A DNA stretch of 64,000 bases from Eleusine coracana subsp. coracana (GCA_032690845.1 CM064426.1:63712631-63776630), one strand, 5' to 3'. Counted from the stretch's first letter, positions 48,301 through 60,235 are shown. The notes: generated from the letters alone by a model not told the origin. Translations and numbers: made by a program.

Positions 48301-48892
48301 TTGTCTTGAGATCCTAAGGTTTATGAACTGTGCTTTTGATGGAGTATGATATATTTGTTTGATAAGATAGTATTTTGACTTTCTCATTCATTGTATACCA
48401 GGTGTGCCTGCTCCACTTGCAACAAAAATGTATCATTCACAGGGCAGCTGCCGGCTTCGGTTGGAGCTCGGCCAGCTTTATCGTGAATCCTGTGCGGAGC
48501 ATTTGGGCAGCTACACAATTCCAAACTCGTCACAAGAGAATGGATTGATGGCCTCTCAGTTTTCTCCATGCAATAATCCAGCACTATTAGCTGGTTCTCA
48601 GAAGAGCATTGTTCTTCAAACAAAGGTTTCATGCCCCACCCTGTGATCATCGATAGGATATCTTAACATGCTCTATTACTGATGTATGCTTCTATGGTGC
48701 TCAGTATCTTGATCAGCTTCCTTCAAGCACATCTGAATTATGTTCTGGAATCCCTCAGCAACTAACAACAAACAGGCCTAACTCCTTTAAGGAAATCAAA
48801 GCTGAGAGAGTAGACATACAAGCTGCATTTAAGAATGAAATTTCACATACAAGATGCAACAGAGCTGTAGCTACCAATTCGAAAAAAAAAAG
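42315..48892 (+). CDS. SGF11/ATXN7-like C2HC zinc-finger protein (candidate SAGA component)
   Basis: Ten coding exons: 42315-42390, 43173-43259, 43590-43636, 43722-43779, 44142-44252, 44413-44538, 46247-46303, 48402-48625, 48705-48892, then stop at the junction with a final exon starting 49299. Phases agree throughout. The finger CSTCKKPVKASQYAVHADKC spans two introns and has the C-X2-C-X11-H-X3-C spacing of SGF11, part of the SAGA deubiquitinating module. A basic tract KPPKKGRKIKL follows, then GVPAPLATKMYHSQGSCRLR. I infer a chromatin role from the finger only. In the present sequence the tenth coding exon adds only a base of codon AGG before TAG; the A10 run at 48882-48891 decides this. 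A 5' UTR exon lies near 41.1-41.27 kb. The last introns are swollen by transposons. Confidence 0.75.
44822..45796 (-). mobile_element. 5'-truncated LINE, ORF2 carboxy end, in the SGF11-like gene intron
   Basis: On the minus strand the pieces CSGNYEETAFHLFFSCTFTQ and AWQIWKERNKQGF appear, the zinc-binding reverse-transcriptase tail (zf-RVT) and following block typical of plant LINEs. They are separated by frame changes. The element is antisense to the host gene and inactive. Confidence 0.75.
45797..46117. mobile_element. Unclassified insertion flanked by an 11-bp repeat
   Basis: CTTTTACTGAA occurs at 45786-45796 and again at 46118-46128, and the similarity extends upstream (CTGACTTTTGGGTATG versus TTGACTCTTGAATACG). 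About 320 bases lie between, with no coding potential. This may be a target duplication or a repeat-bounded element inserted in the LINE. Confidence 0.4.
46523..47329. mobile_element. Non-autonomous hAT-type element, 807 bp
   Basis: The terminal inverted repeats TAGGGATGGCAAT (46523-46535) and ATTGCCATCCCTA (47317-47329) are exact. They are flanked by an exact 8-bp duplication, ATCCTACC, at 46515-46522 and 47330-47337. An 8-bp duplication is the hAT hallmark. Subterminal regions contain many copies of ACCCATGGGTG and CACCCACACCCA on both strands. The middle is very GC-rich and carries no transposase. It lies in an intron of the SGF11-like gene. The perfect ends indicate fairly recent insertion. 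Confidence 0.92.
47789..48252 (+). mobile_element. Miniature LTR element with three LTRs (TRIM/SMART-like)
   Basis: Three 83-bp LTRs at 47789-47871, 47980-48062 and 48170-48252 each start TGTTGAACC and end TTAACA. Between them are two internal segments of about 108 bp. Each begins with a TGGTATCAGAGCC-like primer-binding site (initiator tRNA-Met type) and ends in a purine tract GAGGGAGAG or GAGGGGGAG. The whole is flanked by the 5-bp target duplication TTAAA (47784-47788 and 48253-48257). It has no coding capacity, so it must have been mobilised in trans. Confidence 0.9.
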
Positions 48893-50643
48893 GTTGGAAC
48901 CGGATCCCTTACTCTTTCATCTAGCAAGCGGTTTAGTTCTTTAAATCTTTGATAGATGATAAATTAACTATCATGCGAGCATATTTTTTTTGCAACCCCT
49001 TCTAGTCACAATAAATAGCAGGGGGCAGGGAGTTTTGGGTACTTGTTTCTATAGGCTATTTAAAACTGTAAAAAGAAACTTGTACATCTTTCGTTCAACT
49101 TTAACTATAATAAATTGAGGAGATTGAAAACATCAGAGTTCAAAACCTGCTGTAAGAAATATTTTCCGGTGGACTATTTTGGCAATCAACTATAACTGTT
49201 CTACAAAGTAACAGCTTCTCTAGGAAAGAGAATTCCAGCTCATAGTTCACAGGCTATTAAACTTCTGATATCGTATAGTTGCAAAATCTGTTTCTCAGGT
49301 AGTAAGAAGGCGCAGCAGCAACCTAACGGATTGCAAAATCATATGTCAAGTCAGTAGAATAGCCCATTGAGAGGTATTGCAGCAACCCTGTAAATATGGC
49401 TGTTACTTCATCTACTTTGAATTTCAATTATGGTAAATAGTTTGTTTGGAATTAAAAATGAAGGTTATTTATTTTACAGGTTTTTTAGTCAGTGGATAGT
49501 AGTAGCTCTGCCAGAACATTCTTGCCTTTCTTCTCAAATTAAAAATTTGTTATTGGTATTGGACAACCAAAATTCAAGATCACTTTGGTAAGTCTGAATG
49601 TCTGGAATACCCAGCCACATGCTGTACAGTCTTTGTGTATTGAATCCCCAATTTTATTTTCATGTTTTTTGCTACAGGTTCGTCAATTCTTGGTACAAGC
49701 TAACAAGTTTAGTTGTAGGACTGATGATGGAATTACCTGTAAATATGGCTGAGAAGCCTTTTTTTTCTGCCTCTTCGAAACAAAATATTGTGCCCTGAAT
49801 ATCTTCAGTACTCTATATCTCATCTTTTCGGATAAAGACTTCTGTTTGCTCCATTTTATATGTGGACGCCCCACGTGAATTTAAGTCCAGGGAAATGAAG
49901 TGACCAAGAACTGGTACGTGATACCAACGCTGGTATAGTCCGGCGACTACAGGCAGCTGTCGATGGTGATGAGCCAATCGCCTCAAACGTACGCTCGATT
50001 AGCGTCTGAATGTCAATATCTCAAAACTGGAGGGCGTAATTAACTAGCAGTGCATCTATATCTATCTTAATTAACAACGAACTGTTTCGAAAAAAAAGCA
50101 CCGAGCTGAAAAACTAGATTTTAGAAGTTTACAGTTTTTTCATTTTGTTTAATTTTTCTTCGGCATTCACCAAATAAATGAGAACAGCTCAAGATAATAA
50201 TATGAATGTTCCAGCTATTGCTATGAGCATACAGCAAGCACAAGTAAAACCGGTAACTGACGATTGCCCAAATGTTTAATCGCACTGTAGAGTGACGATA
50301 TGTTGACTGATGGGGAGAAATACCGTCACATATGTATGAAAATGGCACGAAGTGAAAAGTTCCTCGATCGATGTTTGATGCATCGCATAAGAACATCCTA
50401 AGGTTCAACAGAACATCACTGACAAATCAGTTCATGAAGCCGCAGCGACTCAACTGCTGGGATTCTGCTCGTTACGGAAATTACTGAATCAGGATACTTC
50501 TGCCCTGTTCATGTTCTAAACTCCTACTAGCTAATCTGAATCTCCGATCGTTCGATCTTCAGGTTGTATCAAATACTAAAACTTTTGTGCTCTCAGAAAG
50601 GAAATGCAGGATCACCGTTGTTGCCACGAGCAATCTCCTCCGA

Positions 50644-51278
50644 TCACTGGATGCAGGCGATGTCCGCCCTGATCATCTCCATGATCTCTGGCGGCGCGGC
50701 GGCCGCGGTGACCGTGACCACGGTATCGGCCACCTGTCCCCCGCTGCCGCCGCCGTGGCGCGCCACCGTCGCGGCCAGCACCTCCACCCCCCATCGGTGG
50801 AACACCTCCAGCACGCGCCTCAGCGCACCGGGCCTCGCCGCCGGCAGCCGCGCGGAGAGGAACACCGCCGCGCCGGAGACGGCCACCTCGGGGCGGCGCG
50901 GCGGCCGTGTCCTCGAGCACCTTCACGTGCGCCGCCGCCGCGTCCAGGATCTCCTCCTTGGTCACCCGCCGCCGCTGCAGCCGCCGCCGACCACAACGTT
51001 AGGGGAAAAAAAAATGTCATCTTTTTTTTCGGCAAGAACAGCACTGCAGAGGAAGGAGAGGGGAAGAAGAACTCCTCACCGGAGATGAAGGCAGGTTGGG
51101 GAGCAGCGCGCGGAGCTCGGCGTATTGCGCGGACGAGCTGGGCTGGTGCGCGCTCTGCGCCGGACGACCGCGCTGCCGCCGCTCAGGCTCTCGCCGACGA
51201 CGACGAGCGGACCTGCGCGCGCAGGGTGGCCAGGGTCAGCTCCAGTGGGCACTCTTCCGCCATGAGAGCGCTCTCCAT
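50644..51278 (-). pseudogene. bHLH-like gene, copy 1, frameshifted
   Basis: Exon 1 spans 51278-51080 and exon 2 spans 50974-50644. Recognisable pieces are MAEECPLELTLATLRAQVRS, then in another frame AQYAELRALLPNLPSSP, then RRRVTKEEILDAAAAHVKVLEDT. After another frame change come VSGAAVFLSARLPAARPGAL and MIRADIACIQ. This is a helix-loop-helix with a poor basic region followed by an ACT-like domain, as in small regulatory plant bHLH proteins. A frame change in exon 1 (TGA near 51184) and a 29-base deletion after LEDT relative to copy 2 make it non-functional as read. Confidence 0.75.
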
Positions 51279-52723
51279 CTCCTCCCTCTCTGTCGTAGAC
51301 TGGTCTACTTGGTCTCTGCTCCGCAGAACACGAGTTTTTCTTTTGGTCTTTGTCTTGTTGGTGCAGTGGCCATGTGGCCAAAGTGCGTCGGGCAGCTTTG
51401 AGTTGGTGGTGCTTTGCTGAGAATGGAAACTGCCGTTCGGTTGTCTGAAGGCAGGAGGCAGAGGAGAGAAGCTAGAACAAGTACCTGCTTTGGTAAAGTA
51501 GTCAGCACAGCACAGTAGCATACAGACACAGCTGACCAATCCAAAGGGGGTTTCACAAGGGAATAAGGACGACTCTACTTCATCAATACTGATGATGTTT
51601 TCTTTCGGTCTTAGATAGATGCTGGCATGAAAAGTTTAATCTCCGCATTTAAAATCTTTGCTCATGTTTAAACTTCGGTTTCAGATCATATTTAACTACG
51701 TTGCTGCACACAACCTTTATTTGTTATAATATTCAGCCAAACTGACTGAGAATAGGGAACCAAACTAGTACAAACAGTGGTCAAGCTAGAACGCCATTGA
51801 CGGTGGTGCCAAACATACAGAAAATTGTATTTTGGAGTGGTTAATCCAAGATTTGAATGGTATACTAATGATGATTATGAGCCAATTTAACTTTTGGGGT
51901 GGTGCATGTGCACCAGGGTACCACTTCCTAGCTTCGCCAGTGAGTACAAAGATATTATATATATGGAGAACAATTTCTGTTTTAACTTTTAACATATGCT
52001 TTATCTTTAATGCATCACATAATAGGATGGCATTCATATAATGCTAAGGAATTCAATCGGGGTTGTCCTATAGCATTCCACAAACTTCATGGCAATATAA
52101 AAAACTGTCATTACTGAGGGTGTGCTTTAACCATCCTCACAAACGATGATTGTTCTCAGTAAATTTTCAACCTTCTTCGCTTGGGCCACTCAGCGGCGGG
52201 CTCATGCTGATAGAGACCTCACTTGAGCGTACCAACGATTGTCCAAATGTTTAATCTTAGTGTAGAGTGACGATATGTTGATTCATGGACAGAAATACCA
52301 TCACATATCAAAATGGCATGGAGTGAGATGTTTCTGAATGATGTATGTGCATTACATGAGAACAAAGTTCAAAATAACATCACTGACAAATAACACTGTT
52401 CATGAAGTTGCAGCAGCGAGTACACTGTTAGGATTCTGCTCTTGCGGATTGCAAAATCTCCTACTGAAATTACTGAATCAAGGATACATCTGCCCCGTTC
52501 ATGCTCTAAACAACAAAATGAGTAAATGAGAAGCAGCTCAAGAAAGTATGTGTGACACTCACTACACCTATCATTATCAGCAAACACGTGTATAATCGGT
52601 GATCGACTGACTTCCCAAAGGCTTAACCTCACTTCAGGGTGGCAATAAGTTGATCCGTGGGCAGAAAAATCGTCGCAAACGAAAATGGCAGAATGACCAT
52701 TGTTGCTACGAAAAAACTCCTTG

Positions 52724-53356
52724 GATCAGTGGATGCCGGCGATGTCCGCCCTGATCATCTCAAGGACCTCCGGCGGCGCGGCGGCCGCGGTGACCGTGAC
52801 CACGGCGTCGACCACCCTTCCTCCTCCGCCGCCGCCGTGGCGCGCCATCGTCGCCGCCAGCACCTCCACCCCGCGCCGGGCCCCGCCGCCGGCAGCCGCG
52901 CGGAGAGACACACCGCCGCGCCGGACACGGTCACCTCGGGGCGGCGCCGCCGCACGCCGCGGTACGCCTCCAGCACGGCCACCGTGTCTTCGAGCGCCCT
53001 CACCTGCGCCGCCGCCGCGTCAAGGATCTCCCCCCGGCTCATCCGCTGCCACCGCCGCCGAGAGAAGAACGTTAGGGGGAAGGGGGAAAAAAATCTCATC
53101 TTTTTGCGGAGAAAACAGAGGAGGCATAAAAATTCACCCGAGTAGAAGAAGAAGGCGTGTTGGGGAGTAGCGCGTGGAGCTGGGCGTAGAGCGCGGAGAT
53201 GCTGGGCCCGTGCACGCTCCACGACGGGAGCCGCCCAACCGTCGCCTCTCCGGCCGCCGCCGCCGACGAGCGGACATGCCCGGGTAGGGTGGCCAGGGTC
53301 AGCTCCAGCGGGCACTCTTTCGCCATGTGCGGACCTACGGTGCTCTCCCTCTCCAT
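52724..53356 (-). pseudogene. bHLH-like gene, copy 2, frameshifted
   Basis: Exon 1 (53356-53138, with a second Met at 53326) is open: MAKECPLELTLATLPGHVRS through ALYAQLHALLPNTPSSST. Exon 2 (53045-52724) reads RMSRGEILDAAAAQVRALED and EVTVSGAAVCLSARLPAAG. A 32-base deletion relative to copy 1 removes the stretch between GPGA and GVEVLAAT and shifts the frame. The ending VVTVTAAAAPPEVLEMIRAD is still present in the other frame. It is a tandem paralog of the gene about 2.1 kb away, in the same orientation. Confidence 0.75.
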
Positions 53357-53649
53357 GGTTTGGTTGGTCTCGGCTCTGGTCTTTGTCCTGGAAGCAGCAG
53401 CACTGCTTTGGCTTGGCGTGGCATGGCCTTTGCTGCAGTGGCCATGTGGCCAAAGTGCACTGGCAGCATTGGTTGGTGGTGCTTTACTAAGAATGGAAGC
53501 TGCAGGTTGTCTGAAAGCAGGAGGCAGAGGAGAAAGACCAAGAAGAGCAACATCCTTTGGGAAAGTGGTCAGGGCAAGACTGGGTCTTCACAAGGAGACA
53601 AGGAAGGCTACTTGTTCATTATTACTGACCTTTTTTTTTTTGTAGATGT

Positions 53650-54850
53650 TGTCATCAAAGTTTAAAGGTGTAATTTGAACACTTAATTTTTTTTCTTCAT
53701 GTTTAAACTTTTGACATATGCAAGCCAATAATTACTATTTATCCATCACATATATAACAGGATAGCACAATAAGTAATTAGATTGGTCTAATAAGAGCTA
53801 ACAAATACAATCCGGTTGTCCTCATATCATTCCTCAAACCTCATAGAAACATAACCAACCTCATATAACATGATTCTTCTTAAGTAACAACAATTAATCA
53901 GTTAGGCAATGTGATAATATGAAATTACCTCAAATCACACAAGTTAAAGATTTAAGAACAAAAAAAATCACAAAAAAACAATGGCATGTGATGTTATATT
54001 ATAAATTATAAAAATATACTTACAAAATACAAGATAAATAATGACGATAAAAAAGAAAAAAAAGGACAAGATATGTATGCACCAAAGGAGAAGCATTATC
54101 CCTCTTTTTTTTTTGTGTGTGCATACATGCTCATGTTTGTGGTGGGAACATGTGCCCCTTAGAGTAGTGTTTCTCTTATACATGTAAATTCATATAGTTA
54201 TAATGCATGTAAAAAGAAATAACAATATCATCTTATTAAATATTAAACAAAGTTATAAAATAGACCTATTCAGTTTTTATCCGAGAGAACAAATGCTTCA
54301 GTCAAATCTAAAAAAAAATACTTTATCCTTTGTTCTGTTAAAAAAAGAACAGTTGCTTTATTTGGCTTGACATGATATGGCATGGCCTTGGTGCGCTAGC
54401 CATGTGGCCAAAGTGCATTGCGCTAGCTTTGCGTTGGTGGTGTTTAGCCAGGTTATTTGAAGGCAGGGGAAGATTACAAAGACTAGAAATATGTTTTGCT
54501 TTAAGAAAGCGGTCAAGACATTGCTGAGCTATTTCATCAAAGTAAATTATTTTATCTTGGTTATTGGTTTTTGTTGTCTAATGCAATAATCTAGTAACTA
54601 CTCCGCTTGGTTGAATTTTGTTGCCGACACGACAACACAAGTGTAGTAGTTTATTTTAGCACTCACACATTGTGAGAATGTCAATAAAATTAATATGGAT
54701 TATTTATTACCCGTTAGCTCATTATTTAAGCCAATTTATACAACTAAGCATTAATAGTGTAGATTATATAATCTAGGGAGCAAACCTTAATTTTAAATAT
54801 TTAACTTTGTTACACTAACAATGAAACAATCTATCCGTGTTTCAGTCATC
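53650..54850. other. AT-rich spacer
   Basis: Apart from the promoter fragment at 54360-54475 I see no gene, clear transposon ends or RNA in this stretch. Confidence 0.5.
54360..54475 (-). repeat. Third, truncated copy of the bHLH upstream region
   Basis: GCCATGTGGCCAAAGTGCAT, then TTGGTGGTGTTTAG and GAAGGCAGG, matches the sequence just upstream of both bHLH copies. No coding part follows, so only promoter or leader sequence survives. Confidence 0.7.
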
Positions 54851-55097
54851 GGCTAGTAGAATTTATTTCGGGGATGCGCGTTTAGGTTCGGTGATGGTAA
54901 TGTAAGACGACACAAGGGATTATACTAGTTCGGAGTATCCCCCTATGTCGAGTTTTAGAGACTGCTCATGCTACTTGCACTGGGGTGTACAACGGAGTTG
55001 AAAGAGGAGAGTTCTCCAAGTCTCGGTGCGTGAGTGTGCGTGTGTGTGTTTCTCGTGTCTTAAGGAAGAAGGTGGACCCCTCTTTTATACTCTAACG

Positions 55098-55168
<71 letters not shown>

Positions 55169-57095
55169 CGCTGAGCCTCTCCTTTGTCCGAGGGGAGTTG
55201 GGCCGTTGACCGTGTTGACCTGGTGTCACGTGGGCTGGGAGTCTTTCGGTCCTCTATGGGTCCTTAACGCATCTGTCCATTAGTTTTGGAGAAGAGGGGG
55301 TTAGCGATGGCCACGTGTCATCGCTAATATTTATCCTCGACAGTAGCCCCCAAGCCCTTGAGCAGTCCGTAGGGCCGCTTAGGGGATCCTGTCGGAGCGT
55401 CACGTGAAGTGTGGCTCCTCTGCTGTTCGGCTTGGTTGGGTGCGCACGAGCACACCCGCCGGATGTAGCCCCCGAGGTAGAGAGCGAGTCATAGACTCGC
55501 ACTTTGGCTTTGTATGTTGGAGCCGTTTGTCTTCGTGATATTTTGGGTGTATCGAAGGGTCCTGTTCGTCATGCGGGTGTCCCGACGGGACATGTCAGGG
55601 CGTTTTGTCATCGTCCCTCGGGTCCTCTATCGAGGGCATCTTCTTTTTATCGATGAGTGAGCCATGCGATGACTGAGGCAGCAGAAACTTTGTCACGACA
55701 TGGCATGGCTCTGGTGCCAGGACCTGCCTGCCTCGGGCAGCACTCGACGTGATTGGTGAGCGCAGGCCCACCCTCTTGGGGTACGAGTGCCCCGTGAGGA
55801 GCATTTATCACGGGATGCGGTTGGTTCTGCCTATTTAAGACCATCACGACGCGGTTTTTCCTCATCCCTCTTTGCGTCAAGGTTTCTTCCTCTTGGGTCC
55901 CAACAACACAAAGGTTTGTTGTTGGGCTACCGTTGTTTGGCTCGCTTTCGACCCGAATCCCGTTGTCGGCATGGCCACTCAGCGCGGCTACCCGCTAGAC
56001 GACGGGGGCGAGGGTGTGGACGAGGATGACACCTTGAAGTTACACAGTCCAACATTCCTTGTCCTTGCTTAGGAAGGAGGAGCGGGGAGAAATCCGATGT
56101 CTCATGATGGTGCCATAGTTACGGCCAGCGGTCGTGGCGACGGTGGTGGGAAGATGGGTCTGGCCCCAGTAATCCCCGCTGACTGTCAAGACTGGGTGAG
56201 AAGGCAGGGGCCCTCCTATGGAAGGCCAAGATAGTTTCTTAGCTGTTCCTCTATGCGTCTTAGATGATGTCAGTAAGAACAGGGGCAAGAAGAGGCGTCG
56301 CACTGGCCCTCTCGTTCCTGTTGGGGACCTTAGTCCCCGGGACTGGTAGCACCCGCATCCCTAAGGTGTGGGCAATCTGCTTTCTTTGTTGGTCAGAAGG
56401 ATACCACATCCTCAAATGCGGGCATCTTTCCGGCGACGATGAAGCGTTACAGATGCTTTTCCTTGTACGTGCCTACCGAGGTGCGGTACCCACCCTCTTT
56501 GTAGCGAATCAACCGAGTCGATTTTTATTTTTCTCTTTCTTGTACTCGTGAGTTGTGAACACTCATTTGTAAGAGACCTTTGTACAGACCGACCCTGGAT
56601 GGTCTCGACTATCAAAGATATGTTAAGCAATCCTGCCATTGGATTTCTGTTGGTGATGCCAATCCTCAAGTTCCCGCTTGGTGCAGTTAGCTAGCAGAGC
56701 GACCATTTTGACTTTATTGTTTTCTCCTTCCATGCCTCGTTCGTGAGGTGGAGGATAGAGCTGGGTCACGCTTTTACCTCGAGGATTGAAACGTGGTGTT
56801 TGTTGAGCTGTTATCGGGTTCGCTCGAGTGAAGCCCCCGGTTCCTCGTCGACGGGGTCCCGACGAACCAGCTGGTGGTCGACTCCATGAATCTGTTTTTT
56901 GACTTGACTCCATAAATCCCGGTGAACCAGTCCTGTTACCCGGGATGGGTCACGGTGCCTAGTTGCCTCTCTTTGGGGAGATAGAAAAGGACAAGTCAAA
57001 ACAGGACTCAAACGGGACTCCGCGATTCCCTCGACCCTCGGGGGTCAGGGTGTTGGCCGCTAAGCGTGCCCCTCGCTCTATTCATTGCTCAAGGA
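54850..57095. mobile_element. LTR-retrotransposon-derived sequence (grass gypsy style)
   Basis: The region contains phrases I associate with LTRs of grass gypsy elements, such as TATACTAGTTCGGAGTATCC and CAGTAGCCCCCAAGCCC, plus a microsatellite. A short frame from the ATG at 55971 (ATQRGYPLDDGGEGVDED) may be a gag start. No intact pol or boundary was found. The remainder shows only short frames broken by stops. Confidence 0.5.
55101..55162. repeat. (CT)n(AT)n compound microsatellite
   Basis: About 13 CT units pass directly into about 18 AT units. This is length-unstable DNA inside the retroelement sequence. Confidence 0.95.
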
Positions 57096-60000
57096 TGTCA
57101 CACCCCTATCCGGGGTATGTCGTGTATTCCATACCAATCCCTGGATCAGTAGTTGGTACACACATACAAATGATACAAAGTGATACAACGATATTTATTT
57201 AGGTCTGCACAGGGACAATAGAGTCATACAAGTCTAAAGTTACAAGTCGAAGGGGAGGACATGCCTGCCCTAAAAGAAAATTACAAGCAAGCTTCTGGTA
57301 GTTTCCATAGGCAACTCGAGCATAGGACGCAACCTACTTGTAAAATTCCTCGGGTGCTTCATCCTCGTCTTCGTTTTCTAGGGGAGTTAGTTAAAGGAAA
57401 GGGTAGTACATAAGGTACTCCACAAGCTCTACCCCTAGCAAGGGGGTAATACATGCGTTTGGGAGGTGGTCAAAATATAAGGCTATGTTTCAGAGCTTTA
57501 CGGAATAGCGTGGATGGAAGGGTATACTTACGGGACCAATGGGGGGTTTTCAGAGAGGGAAAACTGTTTTATAACTTTTGGTTTGTTGGACCTGAGGGAG
57601 ATTCAATCGATCCCAATAGTTCCCACTTTTAGCTGAGCCTTCTGACGCGTAGTCATAACGCCTCTGGCACCTCATGCCACAACTTCACCAAAACACAGAT
57701 TTCATTACACCCACTCACACATCAAGGAAATTCTAAGAGCCCAATGATTGGTGTGCCATGACCAGTGATAATGGACATCCGAATGATTTAGGGTTAACTT
57801 TGCAGAGCTTAGTACGCTATACCCACAGGCTATGTGCTCTTAGCTACGGGTCACATAACTCTCCCACTTCACCCAGGCACACCCACAAGTCCACCACGAA
57901 GCTCAGGGATTCCACCATCATGACACTTAGTCATATCACCTCAAGGCACACACCAACAATTTTGCAAAGTACTGGACTTATCATCACATCACATCATATC
58001 ACATCACTGCTCCAATCCCTGAGTCCGTTTCTACTTTGCCGGGTGATAATTCCTTGCTGTGTTACCCAGGATCCGCGTTAGTCCTACCTATATAGGTTCT
58101 ATGGCCATACTGAAAAACCACCAAGTGGAGGTCTTAGGTAGCCGTTTCCTAGTTGGCAGGGCAAGCACTCGTCCATGACAGGTAGACCTACACGGGAGAC
58201 ACCATCACCAAGTACTCTACACCAGTACTAGGAGTCTCACTCGCAACCACACTATCCCATCCTCTTCACCACAACACGTTCATTTATCACCCACCCGTTC
58301 CTACACACACACACACCCCACCAAACTCTATTTTACCCATTTTGTGAACTTGATAGTGGAGAGTGTGGTGACAAGTGTCACGGGTCCTAAGCGTATGCTA
58401 GCAAGGTAGCGTTATTATTAGCGGTGGATAATAATAACTTCCTAAGTTTATCAAGGCATGAGGGTATCAATTACGGCTAAACAAGGATCTAGCAATCATA
58501 CCTTATATATACGTCACAAATTCTAGTTTTCACACAAGTGGGTTTGAACTATGCAATCATAAAGTGACAAGGAAATAATGCTTATAAGAAGTAGGTTCTA
58601 GTTGGGCGCATTTTTAAAATAATAGGAGCAATCATGATGAAGGGATTGATAGAGCTTGCCTCCTAATGCATCCTCGAAGTCTTCCTCGTAATCCGGGTCC
58701 TCGGGCTGTTGCTCCTGGTTGTCTTCATCTGTGAAAATGCGTGCTACGCGTAAGCTATCAGAACATAAAATGACACATCATCATAGGAAAAGCCAAATAG
58801 TGAGAAAACCAGAAGTTAAGGGGTGATGAGGTGGGCTTCAAGGGTTAGGGTTCGAAACAATGATTCCAGCGGCACAAGAATCGCTTAAATTGGAGCTACG
58901 GTTTGAAAACTAGGGCTTTCGGAAGGTTTAGGGACCTATTTGCAAATTCTGGAAAGTTCTAGGGACCTAAATGTAATTATGAAATCTTCTAGGGGCTTGG
59001 ATGTAAAATGTCAGAGACTAAAATATAATTACAGAAAAGTTGAGGTACTTTTATGTAAAAATGTTGGACTAAAATAGAAATAGGTTAAAGCTCAGGGGGT
59101 GATGGGCGACTATACGCGGCGGCCGGAGGCAAGGGAGACGGCGGCGCCATGGCTGGTGGCTCCGCTACTCGCCGCCGGGGGCTCCGGGGGGAGGGGGAGG
59201 GGGGGGGGTTAGGCTCTACGGCGATTGGCTTAAATGGGTGCGGGGAAGGTGCCACGTTCAATGGGAATGATCGTGGGGCAAGGGGAGGCCTAGGGCTCGC
59301 TATTGGCTCGGTATGCCGAGGTTTTAGGGAGAGGAGGGAGGAGGGTGGCTAATACTTGCCTTCGATGATGGCGAGCAGCGGTGAGGTGCCAGACGAGGGA
59401 GGAGGGGCCTATTTATAGGTCGAGGGGAAAAGGTGGTGACACGAGGGCGTGGATCATGTTTCTACGTTGGCTAGGGCCAGCTTGGCTCTAGCGGCCTTCA
59501 ATGGTGCGCAGGTCGGCAGGGTTAGCTGGCTAGAAGGGGCAATGCGATGCGATCGCTCTTTGCGCGAAGCCATGAATTAGACGAGGGCAGGGGCGGGGGG
59601 GGGGGGGGGGGAGGTCGAGTTGCGGGCGTAGAGAGGGGTCGCGTCGCCAACTCTGTGCTGGTGTCGCGGTGCGAGTAAGGGGGGGGGGGGTGGATGTGAC
59701 TCGGCTCTGACCGTGTGGCGATGGCGCAGAGTTGATTCACGGTGCTGCTACTGGTTCCGGGCAGGTGAGAGTGAAGGCGGGGCATCGGGGCGCCGAGCAC
59801 GGTGCTGTGCTCGTCGCGGCGTGTGTTAGGGCGAGATGAGACCAGTCCCTGGCTACGTCATGATGAGGGGGGGGGGGGGGGAGTGAAGGCGATGTGGTGT
59901 TCGACTCGGGGTAGGTGAGGCGGTGTCGGTGCGATGGCGTTGGCTAGAACGGAACCGAGCGGCGATGGCATCGGGAGGAGGAGGGAGGAGGCGGGAGCGG

Positions 60001-60235
60001 GAGAGTGGGGGAGTGGGCCGAGTGGGCCATGCGTGCGGGGAAGCAAGCGGCGGCCCGAGCGAGCGTGTTCGTGCGAAGGGCAGGCCAGGGTGTTGGGCTG
60101 GTTGGGCCAAGGAAGGGGAGTGGCCTGCTAAGGGTTTTGGTTTTTGTTGGTACCGGAATTTGTCCGGGCCCAATGGTCAACTACGTGGAGTTGGAAATCG
60201 GCCGTAGTCAATGGAGCTCAATGGCCGAAAAGAAT
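57096..60235 (-). mobile_element. Probable long LTR or LTR fragment, minus orientation
   Basis: The plus-strand edge TGTCACACCCCTATCCGGGG is the complement of an LTR ending in GGGTGTGACA. About 3 kb of non-coding sequence follows, with pieces such as AGGGACCTAAATGTAATTAT and several poly-G runs, consistent with one long LTR. The other end and a target duplication could not be fixed. Open frames in the GC-rich part (59.1-60.2 kb) look compositional. Confidence 0.45.

Larger units (their letters stand above)
50200..53620. repeat. Tandem segmental duplication carrying the bHLH pair
   Basis: Flanks are duplicated as well as genes. CCAAATGTTTAATC with GTAGAGTGACGATATGTTGA occurs near 50268 and 52240. 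CATCACTGACAAAT occurs near 50414 and 52378. Upstream, GTGGCCATGTGGCCAAAGTG occurs near 51367 and 53430. The period is about 2.0 kb and flank divergence is moderate. Confidence 0.85.

Noticed and set aside
50587..51420. 277-codon plus-strand ORF opposite bHLH copy 1
   Set aside because: His/Arg/Pro-rich antisense composition. The minus strand shows a real helix-loop-helix pattern.
51780..52050. Frames around GGTGGTGCATGTGCACC as a gene fragment
   Set aside because: Short, and no domain or clean element ends. It may be a retroelement scrap but nothing firm can be said.
57096..60110. AGGA flanks as the target duplication of the minus-strand LTR
   Set aside because: AGGA precedes 57096 and recurs near 60105, but it is only 4 bases, the fifth base does not match and chance is likely.
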